This document shows, in pieces, positions 36,201 to 45,803 of a stretch of 64,000 nt of DNA. The notes under the pieces were generated by a model that searched no databases, was not told the origin of the DNA, and worked only from the letters and a program-made list of their open reading frames with translations. The DNA is taken from assembly GCA_030141605.1 (NCBI GenBank), contig JAQGDQ010000364.1:170586-234585 (forward strand). Reading direction: 5' to 3'. Made by a program: the position numbers and the translations under genes. Origin of the DNA: Tubiluchus corallicola. Taxonomy: Eukaryota > Priapulida > Priapulimorpha > Priapulimorphida > Tubiluchidae. Positions within the stretch are counted from its first letter, which is position 1, and every line of letters starts with the position of its first letter.

Positions 36201-39200
36201 TAAACATTCCCACAATTCCTGTGGGCCACATGCAGTTTGGTCAAGGAGCCAAGTACAGTAGGACCTAATAACGATTTTTTTGCATCCGATTTATGCACAT
36301 CATTACTACTGCACTACTACACTCAAGAAAATATTTTAGGAGTCATTAAAAATTTATACTAAAAACCATATATTTCGTCATGTCCGACAGTGACATTAAG
36401 TGACAACGGTCTTGTAAGGGTTAATGCCATCCGATCTAGAGAAAAAACTACGCGCACTATCTTTGCGATATTGGCGCAGACTTCAGCTGGATCGCGTGGG
36501 CCGCACTTTCATTACGTTGACAAACCTCTTCGCGGGCTGCACAAGATCTCTCGGCGGGCCGCAGTTTGCACACCCCTGCTGTAGCACAAGTATTCTATCA
36601 CACAATTTTTCTAAAGAAAAGGCCAAAGAGCAAAATGGGGCAGAAGATCTGAAAGGTCCAAAGTTCCTAAATTACCTTTTCTTTGTTAAAATTATTCACT
36701 TTCAATGTAGGTTACCATTTTGCAAAATGTAATTTTAATATAACACTAACTATGCTCTACAGAATAAATTTATCGGAAGACACAAATGCAATTCTAAAAT
36801 TTGTTGTGTGCTAAACTTTGTAAAATAACGTAACATAAATTAATATAATTGTAATATTTAATCACTGTAAATACCTTTTACTATTTTATTTTCATTGTTA
36901 TTATTGTGATGATGATTATACCCCATGTACGGGGTTTTGTCTGTTTTTTCGGACTTTGTAATGTACTGCATTGTTTTTGTTGTAATGTACTGCATTGTTT
37001 TTGTAATGTTTTGTAACTTGTAATTGTATGACTTGTAAATCGTCAATAAATAAATAAATATTTATTAACCACATATAAAAAAAGGGTGAATAACATGACT
37101 GACATTCTATATGCCTAAAAATGTTGGCATTCTTATTCTAACTTAGCCAAATACCTGATTGACTACATACTTAATTCATATAAAAACTTATTTTTTTAAT
37201 TACAACCTATCACACATCACATAATATGATGATGATAATAACAATGCCATGTAGCTTATGATTTTTCTCTGGAGCGGAATTTAAATGGAATTGATGACTC
37301 TCTAAAATGAGATTCGGTCAATTTTGAAACGCAAAATCGGAGGTCCTACATGCAGTTTCATAGCAGCGTTGGCAAGTGTTTGAAGTCTGTTTTACACTTT
37401 TGAAGTAAAAACCTTGCTGACAATCATTCCAATATCTAATAAGCTACAGCATGCCAACACTGAAGCACAGTAACTCTCGGTAACCATTTGAACTATCTAA
37501 TAAGCTACAGCATGCCAACACTGAAGCACAGTAACTCTCGGTAACCATTTGAACTATCTAATAAGCTACAGCATGCCAACACTGAAGCACAGTAACTCTC
37601 GGTAACCATTTGAACTATCTAATAAGCTACAGCATGCCAACACTGAAGCACAGTAACTCTGGGTAACCATTTGAACTATCTAATGAGCTACAGCATGCCA
37701 GCACTGAAGCACAGTAACTCTCGGTAACCATTTGAACTATCTAATAATCTACAGCATGCCAACACTGAAGCACAGTAACTCTCGGTAACCATTTGAACTA
37801 TCTAATAAGCTACAGCATGCCAACACTGAAGCACAGTAACTCTCGGTAACCATTTGCACTATCTAATAAGCTACAGCATACCAACACTGAAGCACAGTAA
37901 CTCTCGGTAACCATTTGAACTGACGCAGAATCGTTTGTAAATAATCCATTCGCTGCATGCATTTTCGCTATCAAGATAATCAACTTCTAAATTTTTAATA
38001 CTTACTAATCTGGGTCTTTGTTTATGCACTGATCAAACAGTAAATAAAATGATCCGAATCCAGTAATAAAAGCATGTACGTTCGAGTTTACTCTAAACAG
38101 AAATAAACATGAATTAAATAAACAACATTCTTCTTATACAAACAAAATGATTATTATGTATTTTCTCAACAGTTTGTCCAAAGGGAAATAAATACTTAGT
38201 CACAAGATCCGCTAACTGCGTTCTTAGCGACCAAAGTAAAGCCATGCCAAGCTTGGTAAATAAGTGGATAAATGACCACATGAAACACTACCAGTGGACT
38301 GCTTCATCTGCTATATTGTCCCCACCTATTTATCTCACTTCGGGAGAACATGAAAGGGAAGTTCGACAGTTTCTCATGTTAAAACATTATCAGTGATCAT
38401 GGAATAAGTTCCAGTCCTACACCTTAAGCACCCCATGCTGCCCCAACCATTCATAGCGATGCCATAACAGCTTGTAGAGAGCTAGTAGTCATTCAATCGG
38501 TCAGTTAGTTGTTCTTTTGAGAGCGTTTCCACAATATGTAGCAACACTACCATAAAAAGTCAGCTAGATTCTCTATAGAACTTTACAATGAAATTGTGCT
38601 GAGAAAAACAGGCATTAAGGCGATTAACTCCTCCAGGAGCCTAAGCGTTTGCTGCCTTTTGCACGAGTCCATGAAAAACTGCTCTCACTAAGCAGCGGTT
38701 ATTTTATATTTGAGAACTTTTGTAGGTTTCTACTCCTCACACAATGGATTTTCATGCAAAATTATAGGTTGGTTGGCTGTATCATAAATTTTGACGCATC
38801 CCTAATTTAGTTCTGTCTGTGTTCACGTAGCAGCAAAGTCATGGGTCTCATAAGACCTATTTTGAATGGTGTGATCCTGAAAGGGTTAATACCAGAAATC
38901 AAAATTGAACTGCTAAATCTAACAGAATGTTATAAGGGATACCAGCACTTTCAGCATAGTACAGGGTGACACATAACATTTTGCTAGAAGTGTACAGATG
39001 TAATGAAAAATATTAACAAACAATTTGGTTCATTACAAAAAAAATATTGCTGAAATAGTTTCGAATCTACAATCTATTAAAATATAGTCCGCAAGTTTCG
39101 AATGTCTCGCACAGTCGGCAATCTTGAGGGATGCGATCGGAGCAATGACTCGCAAGTCATCCAAAACGTACTGCAGACATCTCACACGTTTGTCTCTTGA

Positions 39201-40394
39201 TTACTGACCAACAACACATCATGATAGCTCAAGCAGGTTGGCGGGCAGTGAAGAACACACCTAAATGACCACTTTGTGTTTTGCGATAGCTCTAGCACGT
39301 TGGCAGGGCTGTGGCCCAGTGAAGAACACCTAAGTGACCACTTTGTTGTTCGGGATAGCTGAAGCATGTTGGCGGGGCTGTGGTCCAGTGAAGAACAGCC
39401 AAGTGACCACTTTGTCGTTCGGGATAGCTGAAGCATGTTGGCGGGGTTGTGGTCCAGTGAAGAACAGCCAAGTGACCACTTTGTCGTTCGGGATAGCTGA
39501 AGCATGTTGGCGGGCAGTGAAGAACACACCTAAATGACCACTTTGTCTTTTGAGATAGCTCTAGCACGTTGGCAGGGCTGTGGTCCAGTGAAGAACAGCC
39601 AAGTGACCACTTTGTCGTTCCGGATAGCTGAAGCATGTTGGCGGGGCTATGGTCCAGTGAAGAACAGCTAAGTGACCACTTTGTCATTCGTGATAGCTAA
39701 AGCATGTTGGTGGGGCTGTGGTCCAGTGAAGAACAGCCAAGTGACCACATTGTCATTTGCGATAGCTAAAGCATGTTCGCGGGGCTGTGGCGCAGTGAAG
39801 AACAGCTAAGTGACCGCATTGTCATTTGTGATAGCTAAAGCATGTTCGCGGGGCTGTGGTCCAGTGAAGAACAGCTAAGTGACCACATTGTCATTTGTTA
39901 TAGCTGAAGCATGTTAGTGGGGCTGGCATTCAGTGAAGTTCCATGCCATTCAGTTCAATTGAAACAATTAATTGCACAGTTTTCAGGGCACGGCTTCGAT
40001 CATACCTTTCAATATTGCAGACTGTATGAGATGCCCGAGGCTTCACTGAATAATGAGCGCAAGACAGATTTGTAACTGCTGAAGCAATAATGTTGATGTA
40101 CTAACTTATTCTGTATGTTTATTTGTATTCCATACCCCCATAAAAATTATGAACCACCCTGTATGGGGAGCACAAAATGCTTTGTAAAAAAGTTACAGAT
40201 GGCAGCACTAGGCTCACTCACCTGGAATGCCATTCCTTCTTCTGCTCCGTGTTCAGGTTCTTATAACCCTTTAACAACACGGGCGTCCACGAAGGACTAA
40301 TATGTTCGCACAATACGTAAAAGCCAATCGTACTCGTAAACATGGCAGGCAAATATCTCCAGGAAAATACATAATGAAACTGTTCTGTCGTCAT
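26908..40394 (-). CDS. TLCD4: TLC domain-containing protein 4-like (TMEM56), complete, 6 exons, 264 aa
   Basis: Multi-pass TLC-domain membrane protein of the TLCD4/TMEM56 family; the cellular role is poorly defined. Exons, 5' to 3' on the minus strand: 40222-40394, 38006-38092, 36065-36123, 33564-33652, 29874-29947, 26908-27220. All borders are GT-AG, phases agree, and the sum is 264 codons plus TGA, close to the usual length (about 263). Visible family signatures: KGYKNLNTEQKKEWHSRV, the weakly conserved FITGFGSFYLLFDQ helix, LIGYSIVDIWLILW, FVYHHIAAMYSYAYVM with the paired histidines, GNLRLLAELSTPFVNQRWFL and the C-terminal helices ending LDVLNLYWFKKMMFGAVKIL. Start: the ATG giving MTTEQF at 40394; the frame is open two or more codons upstream, but only through a TTG. 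A 5' noncoding exon was not identified. Introns hold three minisatellites and many transposon copies. Confidence 0.95.
28560..29565. mobile_element. Two partial CACTCATA-family copies facing each other
   Basis: 28570-28745 carries the block with CCCCTATGCAAAAGTATA and GTGATGTAAACAAAGTGACG in plus orientation. 29168-29565 carries the same block inverted and keeps the CACTCATAT end preceded by TA. Together they form an imperfect palindrome with a 420-bp spacer in the intron between TLCD4 exons 5 and 6. Confidence 0.75.
29565..29839. mobile_element. Truncated copy of the CAGTGTTCCCTC MITE
   Basis: GGAGTACCGCAAAAACCCAC and GAACCGCGAAGTAGCGAGGA match the right half of the full element at 57940-58520. 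The left end is missing. Its remaining end lies about 35 bp from the donor of TLCD4 exon 5. Confidence 0.78.
29874..29947 (-). CDS. TLCD4: TLCD4-like exon 5 (ELSTPFVNQ motif)
   Basis: 74 nt between catcatcag-like acceptor (tttcagatg context, AG at 29948-29949) and AATCAGAG|gtactt. Encodes MIGILPWYGNLRLLAELSTP and FVNQ, the family's signature. A truncated inverted-repeat element ends about 35 bp beyond the donor. Confidence 0.95.
30838..32657. repeat. 1.8-kb minisatellite, 31-bp and 25-bp units
   Basis: About 60 tandem copies of GTATCGTCAGTTTAGATTCA plus TGATATGAGTT (31 bp). They are interspersed with a 25-bp variant in which ATGCATGATT replaces the end. Central units are nearly identical, while units at both edges are diverged and carry GATACGCATCGTATC. 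Located in the intron between TLCD4 exons 4 and 5. Confidence 0.97.
33564..33652 (-). CDS. TLCD4: TLCD4-like exon 4 (paired-histidine segment)
   Basis: 89 nt between gttattttag and GTAATG|gtgagt. Encodes IWLILWRSIGDLSFVYHHIA then AMYSYAYVM, the most characteristic TLC segment, with HH in the expected place. The leading AT completes Asp with the G left by exon 3. Confidence 0.94.
33930..34795. mobile_element. TTAA-flanked element, copy 3, long composite form
   Basis: TTAAAGGAAAACCGGACGAT at the left and ATCGTCTGGTTTTCCTTTAA at the right. After about 85 bp it switches to a 230-bp block shared with 2650-2880, and at about 34236 the left-end sequence GAAAGGATAACCGGACGATT starts again. So it is either one element inserted in another or a longer ancestral form. 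Confidence 0.85.
34890..35225. repeat. 330-bp dispersed repeat, copy at 56.24-56.59 kb
   Basis: GTGTGCTTGCATAGCAAAAT, AAGCTTTTCTAGTGATTCAC, TTTTGATACCAAGTTCATCA and ACACTTAGCAACCGCACAAA recur in the same order near 56249-56520. No terminal repeats were recognised. Confidence 0.85.
36065..36123 (-). CDS. TLCD4: TLCD4-like exon 3 (59-nt microexon)
   Basis: 59 nt between tggtttttttctag and GTAG|gtacga. Encodes CDSPLLRTLVAVLIGYSIV, matching the family's DSxLVxxNIAIxxGYLISD segment. The frame is also open upstream to another AG at 36149, but only the acceptor at 36124-36125 agrees in phase with exon 2. A hAT-type insertion begins 40 bp before the exon. Confidence 0.88.
36164..36578. mobile_element. 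hAT-type non-autonomous element with 8-bp target duplication
   Basis: 415 bp beginning CAGGGGTGTACAAA and ending TTTGCACACCCCTG, flanked on both sides by the exact 8-mer CTGTAGCA (36156-36163 and 36579-36586). The body has paired GCCGGGCC/GGGCCGC words. No transposase. Its edge is 40 bp from TLCD4 exon 3. Confidence 0.93.
37433..37920. repeat. 61-bp minisatellite, 8 units
   Basis: Unit contains CTAATAAGCTACAGCATGCC, then AACACTGAAGCACAGTAACT and CTCGGTAACCATTTGAA. Eight nearly identical copies lie just downstream (on the minus strand) of TLCD4 exon 2, in the intron. Confidence 0.97.
38006..38092 (-). CDS. TLCD4: TLCD4-like exon 2 (87-nt exon, second helix)
   Basis: 87 nt between tctgtttag and GATTA|gtaagt on the minus strand. 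It encodes VNSNVHAFITGFGSFYLLFD then QCINKDPD, colinear with the family segment that follows EWNSR and precedes DPxWGD. It was found because exons 1 and 3 left a gap of about 28 residues; this exon fills it exactly, keeps phase 2 at both ends, and brings the protein to family length. Confidence 0.9.
38624..38889. mobile_element. 266-bp piggyBac-like TTAA element
   Basis: TTAACTCCTCCAGGA at the left and TCCTGAAAGGGTTAA at the right form an inverted repeat with a TTAA duplication. Similar ends occur at 9946 and near 51056 (TTAACCCTTTCAACAGCCC). Confidence 0.68.
38962..40161. mobile_element. 1.2-kb mariner-like element containing a minisatellite
   Basis: TA|CAGGGTGACACATAAC at the left and TTATGAACCACCCTG|TA at the right. 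CAGGGTGNNNCATAA ends with a TA target site fit mariner-type elements, and 1.2 kb is near full mariner length. No intact transposase was found; most of the interior is the 69-bp repeat array. Confidence 0.62.
39222..39945. repeat. 69-bp minisatellite, about 10 units
   Basis: Unit: TGGCGGGGCTGTGGTCCAGT, GAAGAACAGCCAAGTGACCA, CTTTGTCGTTCGGGATAGCT, GAAGCATGT. As 69 is a multiple of 3, several frames stay open on both strands and imitate a repeat protein. Units 1 and 5 share a variant (GGGCAGTGAAGAACACACCT), which suggests a higher-order period of four units. Confidence 0.96.
40222..40394 (-). CDS. TLCD4: TLCD4-like exon 1 (start codon, first helix)
   Basis: 173 nt from ATG (MTTEQFHYVFSWRYLPAMFT) to CATTCCAG|gtgagt. 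The hydrophobic STIGFYVLCEHISPSW is followed by KGYKNLNTEQKKEWHS, matching the conserved N-terminal loop of the family. A mariner-like element ends only 60 bp into the following intron. Confidence 0.92.
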
Positions 40395-42506
40395 TTTGCA
40401 TAACAAGGTTTGGAGGTAGGAGGCTTATGCTACATCACCTAAACAGAAACAGGCTGTGTAAGTACAAATATCATACCCAAGGCTGACAGTAAAAATACTT
40501 CTGTTTCCATCTAATCGATCGGGTAATAATTTTCTATCGCATACCCAGCTGGGAAAGTTATACATGTTTTTGTACGTTCACATACTTACTTGAGACAGTC
40601 ATGTAAAAGCGCATTTTTATATTTAAAATGTAAAATACAATAATTATTTTAACGTCGATCGTTCGGGGAACGGCAAACTCTCGGTCAGGGTTGCCATTTT
40701 GTATGTTGCTCATTGCAGTGCAGACGAAAAAACATCGAATTTTCCACCAAATCGGTGCATTAACGGCCGAGTAGTGTTGCCGCTTATACCATAACTATCA
40801 CAACGTACGTGCATCCAAAATACGAAAAGAAACAATACTATACTTGATAATTTTACAATAATTTAGTCATGCTCAAAGCATGCAAAAAATCTGCATTGTA
40901 AAAATTTAATTAAAACAATAATGCTAACCAGTGGGAAAAAAACTTTGATTTCAATGGATTTTAAATATTCCGTGATTCAGCTTTACACATCACAAAGCTT
41001 TACACTCTCCCTTTTTGAGCTCACGAGGCAACACAGAAACAGTTTTTTTCCTGTCTGGCCCAAGCATCAACTGGCTATCTAAAACTGTTAACGCAATATA
41101 TAGCCATGTGTTATATGAACTAGTCTCCTGAAAAAGGTGGAGATGTTAGACATTATGTAAAAACTTTAACACTCTACAATATTTAGTGAGTCAGATTTGT
41201 ACATTAATTGAATTTATTTGATTATGAAGTAAGAAATTGTACATGTATTTGTAATACTGTTTGTAGTTTGCTGACCAGTGAAATAAACTCAGTTTGAATA
41301 TAGTCACAGTGTACGGTTTTGCATAACTGCAGATTTTTGGGTATCATTTCGTAGCAATTTTTCTGTAGTTTTCAGATACATACTAACTGTTTTTTAATAT
41401 CACCTTTGAGTAATGAAGCACAACAGGGTAAAGACAGTTGGAGGGAGTGTAAGGACAATTGCTAGACAACCTAAAAAGTCCTGCTTTTTGATTGCCCGCA
41501 ACACATTTACAGTTGTATATATAGCAAACCTAAACTACGGTATATCTAACTAGTTATGTGCTCAATGTAAACTGTATACGAATTTACATGCAACATACAA
41601 CAGCGATAATTCTCTTGTTTATCTTTCAACCCCACAGTGTTTTGAGAGTCAAGTTACTACATTTGTAATGATGCTGTACATAACGTTGTTTAGACACCAG
41701 TATTAAACGAAGTAGCGATATCACTATCTTTGTTTACCATAGGTTGCACTACGTCTAAAAACAGTTTAAATCATTTTTTCCAAAATTTGCTTCCTATTAT
41801 GTATCTTACTGTTTGTTATTCATTGAATTATTGATAACTTTTTGTTTCTTTTAATGTATTAATTGTGTATTTGTGTTGATGTGAAATAAATAAACAATAC
41901 AACAATAAAATAAACAATAAGAGAATAGGACATGGCAGCTCAGACAATAATAATATATTTATTATTTCAATAATATTTATTCCAACAATAATTTCTTTTA
42001 TTTCAAAATCAACATCGGTAATATCCTCAAGATTCTCTAAATGTTTCAGGTCATTCAGAAATGTTACATTTGCCTCTGATGGTGAAAAAATTCAGCAGCA
42101 ACAGGTGACCAGCAATATAAGCCTACAAATATACATGAGGTTTAAGAATCATTTATAAACCCTGTTATAATAAGGAGCTGACTTCAATAACGCTCGTATT
42201 CTTGACAATATTAGCCTTAGTATAATAATCTAACATGGTCACTCACATATACATGAATAATTTTTACAAGTGAATTTTACCATTTTCACCGTTGCCCACT
42301 AATTTATAGTACACGTATTTTTTATTTTGGATAACTTAATTACAGATACATTTTTACTCAGTAAGCCTAGAAATGAAGTTGAACCCAAATCAAAATGTAT
42401 TTAATTCTTGTTGCAGATTAACTGTATTATTAACCCAAAGTGTTCTATTATTACATAATAAACTTGATGTGTTTTGCACTCAAAATAAAATGCTAATTTT
42501 AGATTA

Positions 42507-42889
42507 CCGTATTTTCCCATGTATAAGAGACCCTTGTGTATAAGAGACCCCTTCAATTTTTAGGCAAAAATTCTGGAAAAAAGTTTTTTGGTAATGAATA
42601 ACTTTATTCATCATAGAAATCATTAAATTCCTCATCAAAAATATCAACTGGAGTCAGACCTTCAGCAATTCCAGCCAGTTCATCATCAGAGGAGTCACTC
42701 TGCTCAAAAATGGCATTGTCCTCTGTGCCGTCCATGGCATTGGAGATGCCACACTTCTTGAAAGATTTAATAATGACCTCTGGCTTTACACCATTCCATT
42801 CTGGACTTACTCCCATGTATAAGAGACCCCCTATTTTTAAAGTGAAAATTCTGCGCAAAAAAGGGTCTCTTATACACGGGAAAATACGG
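42507..42889 (-). mobile_element. pogo/Tigger-type element retaining a transposase end
   Basis: TA|CCGTATTTTCCCATGTATAA and the inverse ...TTATACACGGGAAAATACGG|TA. Inside, the minus frame 42604-42806 reads VIIKSFKKCGISNAMDGTED, then IFEQSDSSDDEL and DEEFNDFYDE before TAA. This is the C-terminal end of a pogo/Tigger-like DDE transposase. So this element is an internal deletion of an autonomous pogo-type transposon, which identifies the family for all CCGTAT-ended elements here. Confidence 0.87.
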
Positions 42890-44381
42890 TATGCAAGATT
42901 GACCCTATCCTGTTGCCCATTAATTTATAGTACATGTATTTTCTTTATTTTGGATTTCTTAATTATATAGCAAATGTCATAATTTTAAAAATTAATGTTT
43001 CCTAAATTAAACTGACAGCATTAATTATCATGCCCAAAAATTTCTAAAAATCATTTTATCTATATTCGGTAGGGATAGCAGACTAGGTGACTTTATAGTC
43101 ATTTCGTTATCCTTTCTCTAGTTTATGATCTATCTATTCATTTTAACAATTCTTCAAAACTCATTAGTGATTCTGTTATTAATAATATTCTATATATCTG
43201 TAGCGTTATAAAGAGATAACTAAATTGAAATTGAATCTGATTGGAATATCCTTTGCTATCTCTAGAGTAATAAAACAAACATCAATAGGTAAAAATAAAA
43301 CTATTTTTGTTAATTTGTAGCTGCCATATCATAGGCTACATGTCTTACCGAAGTTCGGAAGCTCTATATAAACGTAATCTTAGACTACACCTCTCTTAAC
43401 ACCCACTAACAGTTTATTTAACCTGCTCTCTTTCTTCTGCATTTCTTGTAAAACTGAAAGGTCTTACGTATATTGCCAAATTATGTCCAGCTAATACAAG
43501 TCTGGTCTGAAAGTGGCAGGATTAAGAATTATATCTTTTACTTCTTTGCACTGTGTCATAGTCGCGTAATTTTTGTTCTAGCCACAATTCAGCAAGGTAA
43601 GCAAGCAAAAAATTCAAACAAATAAGAGTCAATTATCTCATTTCTCTGGCTTATTCCAGAAAAAAATGCTGTGCCTTTTTTCTTCATGGCTGGATGAGAA
43701 TAGTAAAATTTGCAAAAAAATATAGTAACACGGTGTACTTCATCGTCTAAAACTTCGGATAGTTTAACATTATCTGCTTTATTTCACCACATGTCTCATC
43801 GATGAAAACTATGGCTCCAGGCGATCCGAGCCGCCCAGCCGCCAGGCTTAACAATCGAAATTGTCAATTTACAACATTTTCATTCTTTTCAATCAAGTTT
43901 CTTACCAAATCCGTAATACCGACTTATTAAACGAAAAAAAACCCGAGCCCCCAACTGCTGTTAAACTTGCGGTGGAGACTGAGGTTTTGGTTACATGACA
44001 ACCTGTTCTAATAAAAGTTCTTTCGTATTATTGAAATAAATTGATTGAATTTAATTAAAATATTATTGTTATTAGTGATAGCAAAAATGTATAGAAAAAA
44101 GCAGAGCTTGGAGAGCATAGAAAATACCAAGGTACCCCACAGTTTCAAAAATTTTATGTAAAAAATTGTTAAGCTTCTGTTTTAAAACTCGGCATTATCA
44201 GCAGCCAGCAGCCCCGCATTAGGAATTTATAGACTGCAAAATAAAATAATTAGTCACAGTATTAAAATGTGTTTGCTACAAATTTACATTAATCAATGAT
44301 AAAAAATAACAGAATATTTAATACTTACAGCAAATGGATCCAGTAAAGCCCAACAATATTTGAGTTATTGCTTTACTGAAT

Positions 44382-45584
44382 TTGCACCAAATATGTGTGT
44401 TGTTCGTCACCACACAGCATGTTACTCTTAAAAATGCTTTAGAAAGAACTCAATCTAGTTGTACTAGTCTGGATTCTGATATTAAACCTAACTCTGTATG
44501 TTCTCTTGAACAACACTGTGGTACTATAGATCTTATTAACTGTTGTAAAGTCATTAGTGGTAGTTCTATTTTGCGTAGTAGCAAATTTTTTTCTAGACCA
44601 CTTAGTGATTTAGGTGGACACAATTCTAATTATTTGCAGAATAATCTCACACTAATATCTGGGGGTGAGCATCGAACGTTCGAATTTGACTCGAACCTGA
44701 AATTATAGATTTGAATAATTCAACACTCCAGCCACACGCATTCTTTATCATTAAAATGTTTGAAAAAGTATGCACTTAGCACAATTTACCTGCAGTTTCC
44801 ATGCAAAACTTTTAACAAACTAATGGCAGTTTTACTGCAGTTCAAAATCAAGTAATATGCATGAATTTTGCAAGACCACTTTTTACTAGTGGCTCGAAAA
44901 TCTTTCAAACTCAATTCGAATTCGAAAAATTGAAATTCGGTTCGATTCGAATGTCACCAATTCGATTCGAATTCGCTTTCTGGTAGAGAATGCTCACCAC
45001 CTACTAATATGTTCTCTCTTCGTGTTGGGGGCCCTTGGAATTTACTGAAACAGTTGATGCATCACATCTGTCGCAATTTTGCTAATTGTTGAGGAGAGAC
45101 CGTCAATAGTCGTGTTATGGTTAGGCTTCTTAGACTTCGCAAGCAAATCTGCGAATATGACACGTGTTAAATTGTTGATAGAAATCATAATTTTGTTTGG
45201 GTAGAACCAAAATTAGCAAACCAAATTGTTAGTAAAGTAAAATAGTGCAGAGTAAGTTTGTAAGCAATTTTGTTTCATCGTTTGAAGTTTAATCAACAAC
45301 CTCACCATTTAAAAAACTATTGTCAGTTTTCAAATGTTATTAGAAAATTACCTTTCATATCTGTCTTTTCAACGTTTATATCTTTCTTTATTACCACCAT
45401 AATCATATTCATCAATATCATATGTTTATCATTATCTGCTGCTGCTGTCATAAGTTTAATCCGTACCACTTTAATAACCAACAGGGGTGAGCATTCTCTA
45501 CCAGAAAGCGAATTCGAATCGAATCGAATTTGTGACTTTCGAATTCAAATCGAACCGAATATCAGTTTTTCGAATCCGAATTGA
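44382..45584 (+). pseudogene. Unrecognised coding-like remnant interrupted by a hAT element
   Basis: A frame starting near 44400 (NALERTQSSCTSLDSDIKPN, then CCKVISGSSILRSSKFFSRP) runs into the hAT element at 44659. Beyond it, one frame from 45009 reads MFSLRVGGPWNLLKQLMHHI, then MVRLLRLRKQICEYDTC and NHNFVWVEPKLANQIVSKVK, broken by a few stops. Composition looks coding, but I recognise no family. The two parts are out of frame after removing the insertion. It could be an old retroelement or chance. Confidence 0.3.
44659..45002. mobile_element. hAT-like MITE with 8-bp duplication ACTAATAT
   Basis: 344 bp from CTGGGGGTGAGCATCGAACG to AGAATGCTCACCACCT, flanked by ACTAATAT on both sides (44651-44658 and 45003-45010). 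The interior near the right end is rich in TTCGATTCGAATT words. Confidence 0.9.
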
Positions 45585-45803
45585 GTTTAAAAGATTTTCG
45601 AACCACTAGTTAAAAGTGGTCTTACAGCAGTAAAAGCGCAGTTAGTTTGTTAAAAGTTTTGGTACAGAAACTGCAGCTAAATTGTGCTAAGTGCATGTTT
45701 TTCAAACATTTTATTGATAAAGTGCGTGTGTGGCTGGAGTGCTGATTATTCGAATCTATAATTTTAGGTTCGAATCGAATTAGAACGTTCGACGCTCACA
45801 CCC
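45481..45803. mobile_element. hAT-like MITE, inverted copy
   Basis: 323 bp from ACAGGGGTGAGCATTCTCTA to TTCGACGCTCACACCC, flanked by AATAACCA and AATAACCG. It is the 44659-45002 family in opposite orientation (the GCGAATTCGAATCGAATCGA block is now at the left). Confidence 0.85.

Noticed and set aside
39182-39687. Repeat proteins with a 23-residue period on both strands
   Set aside because: The unit is 69 bp, so frames stay open automatically; it lies in an intron inside a transposon, and both strands look equally coding.
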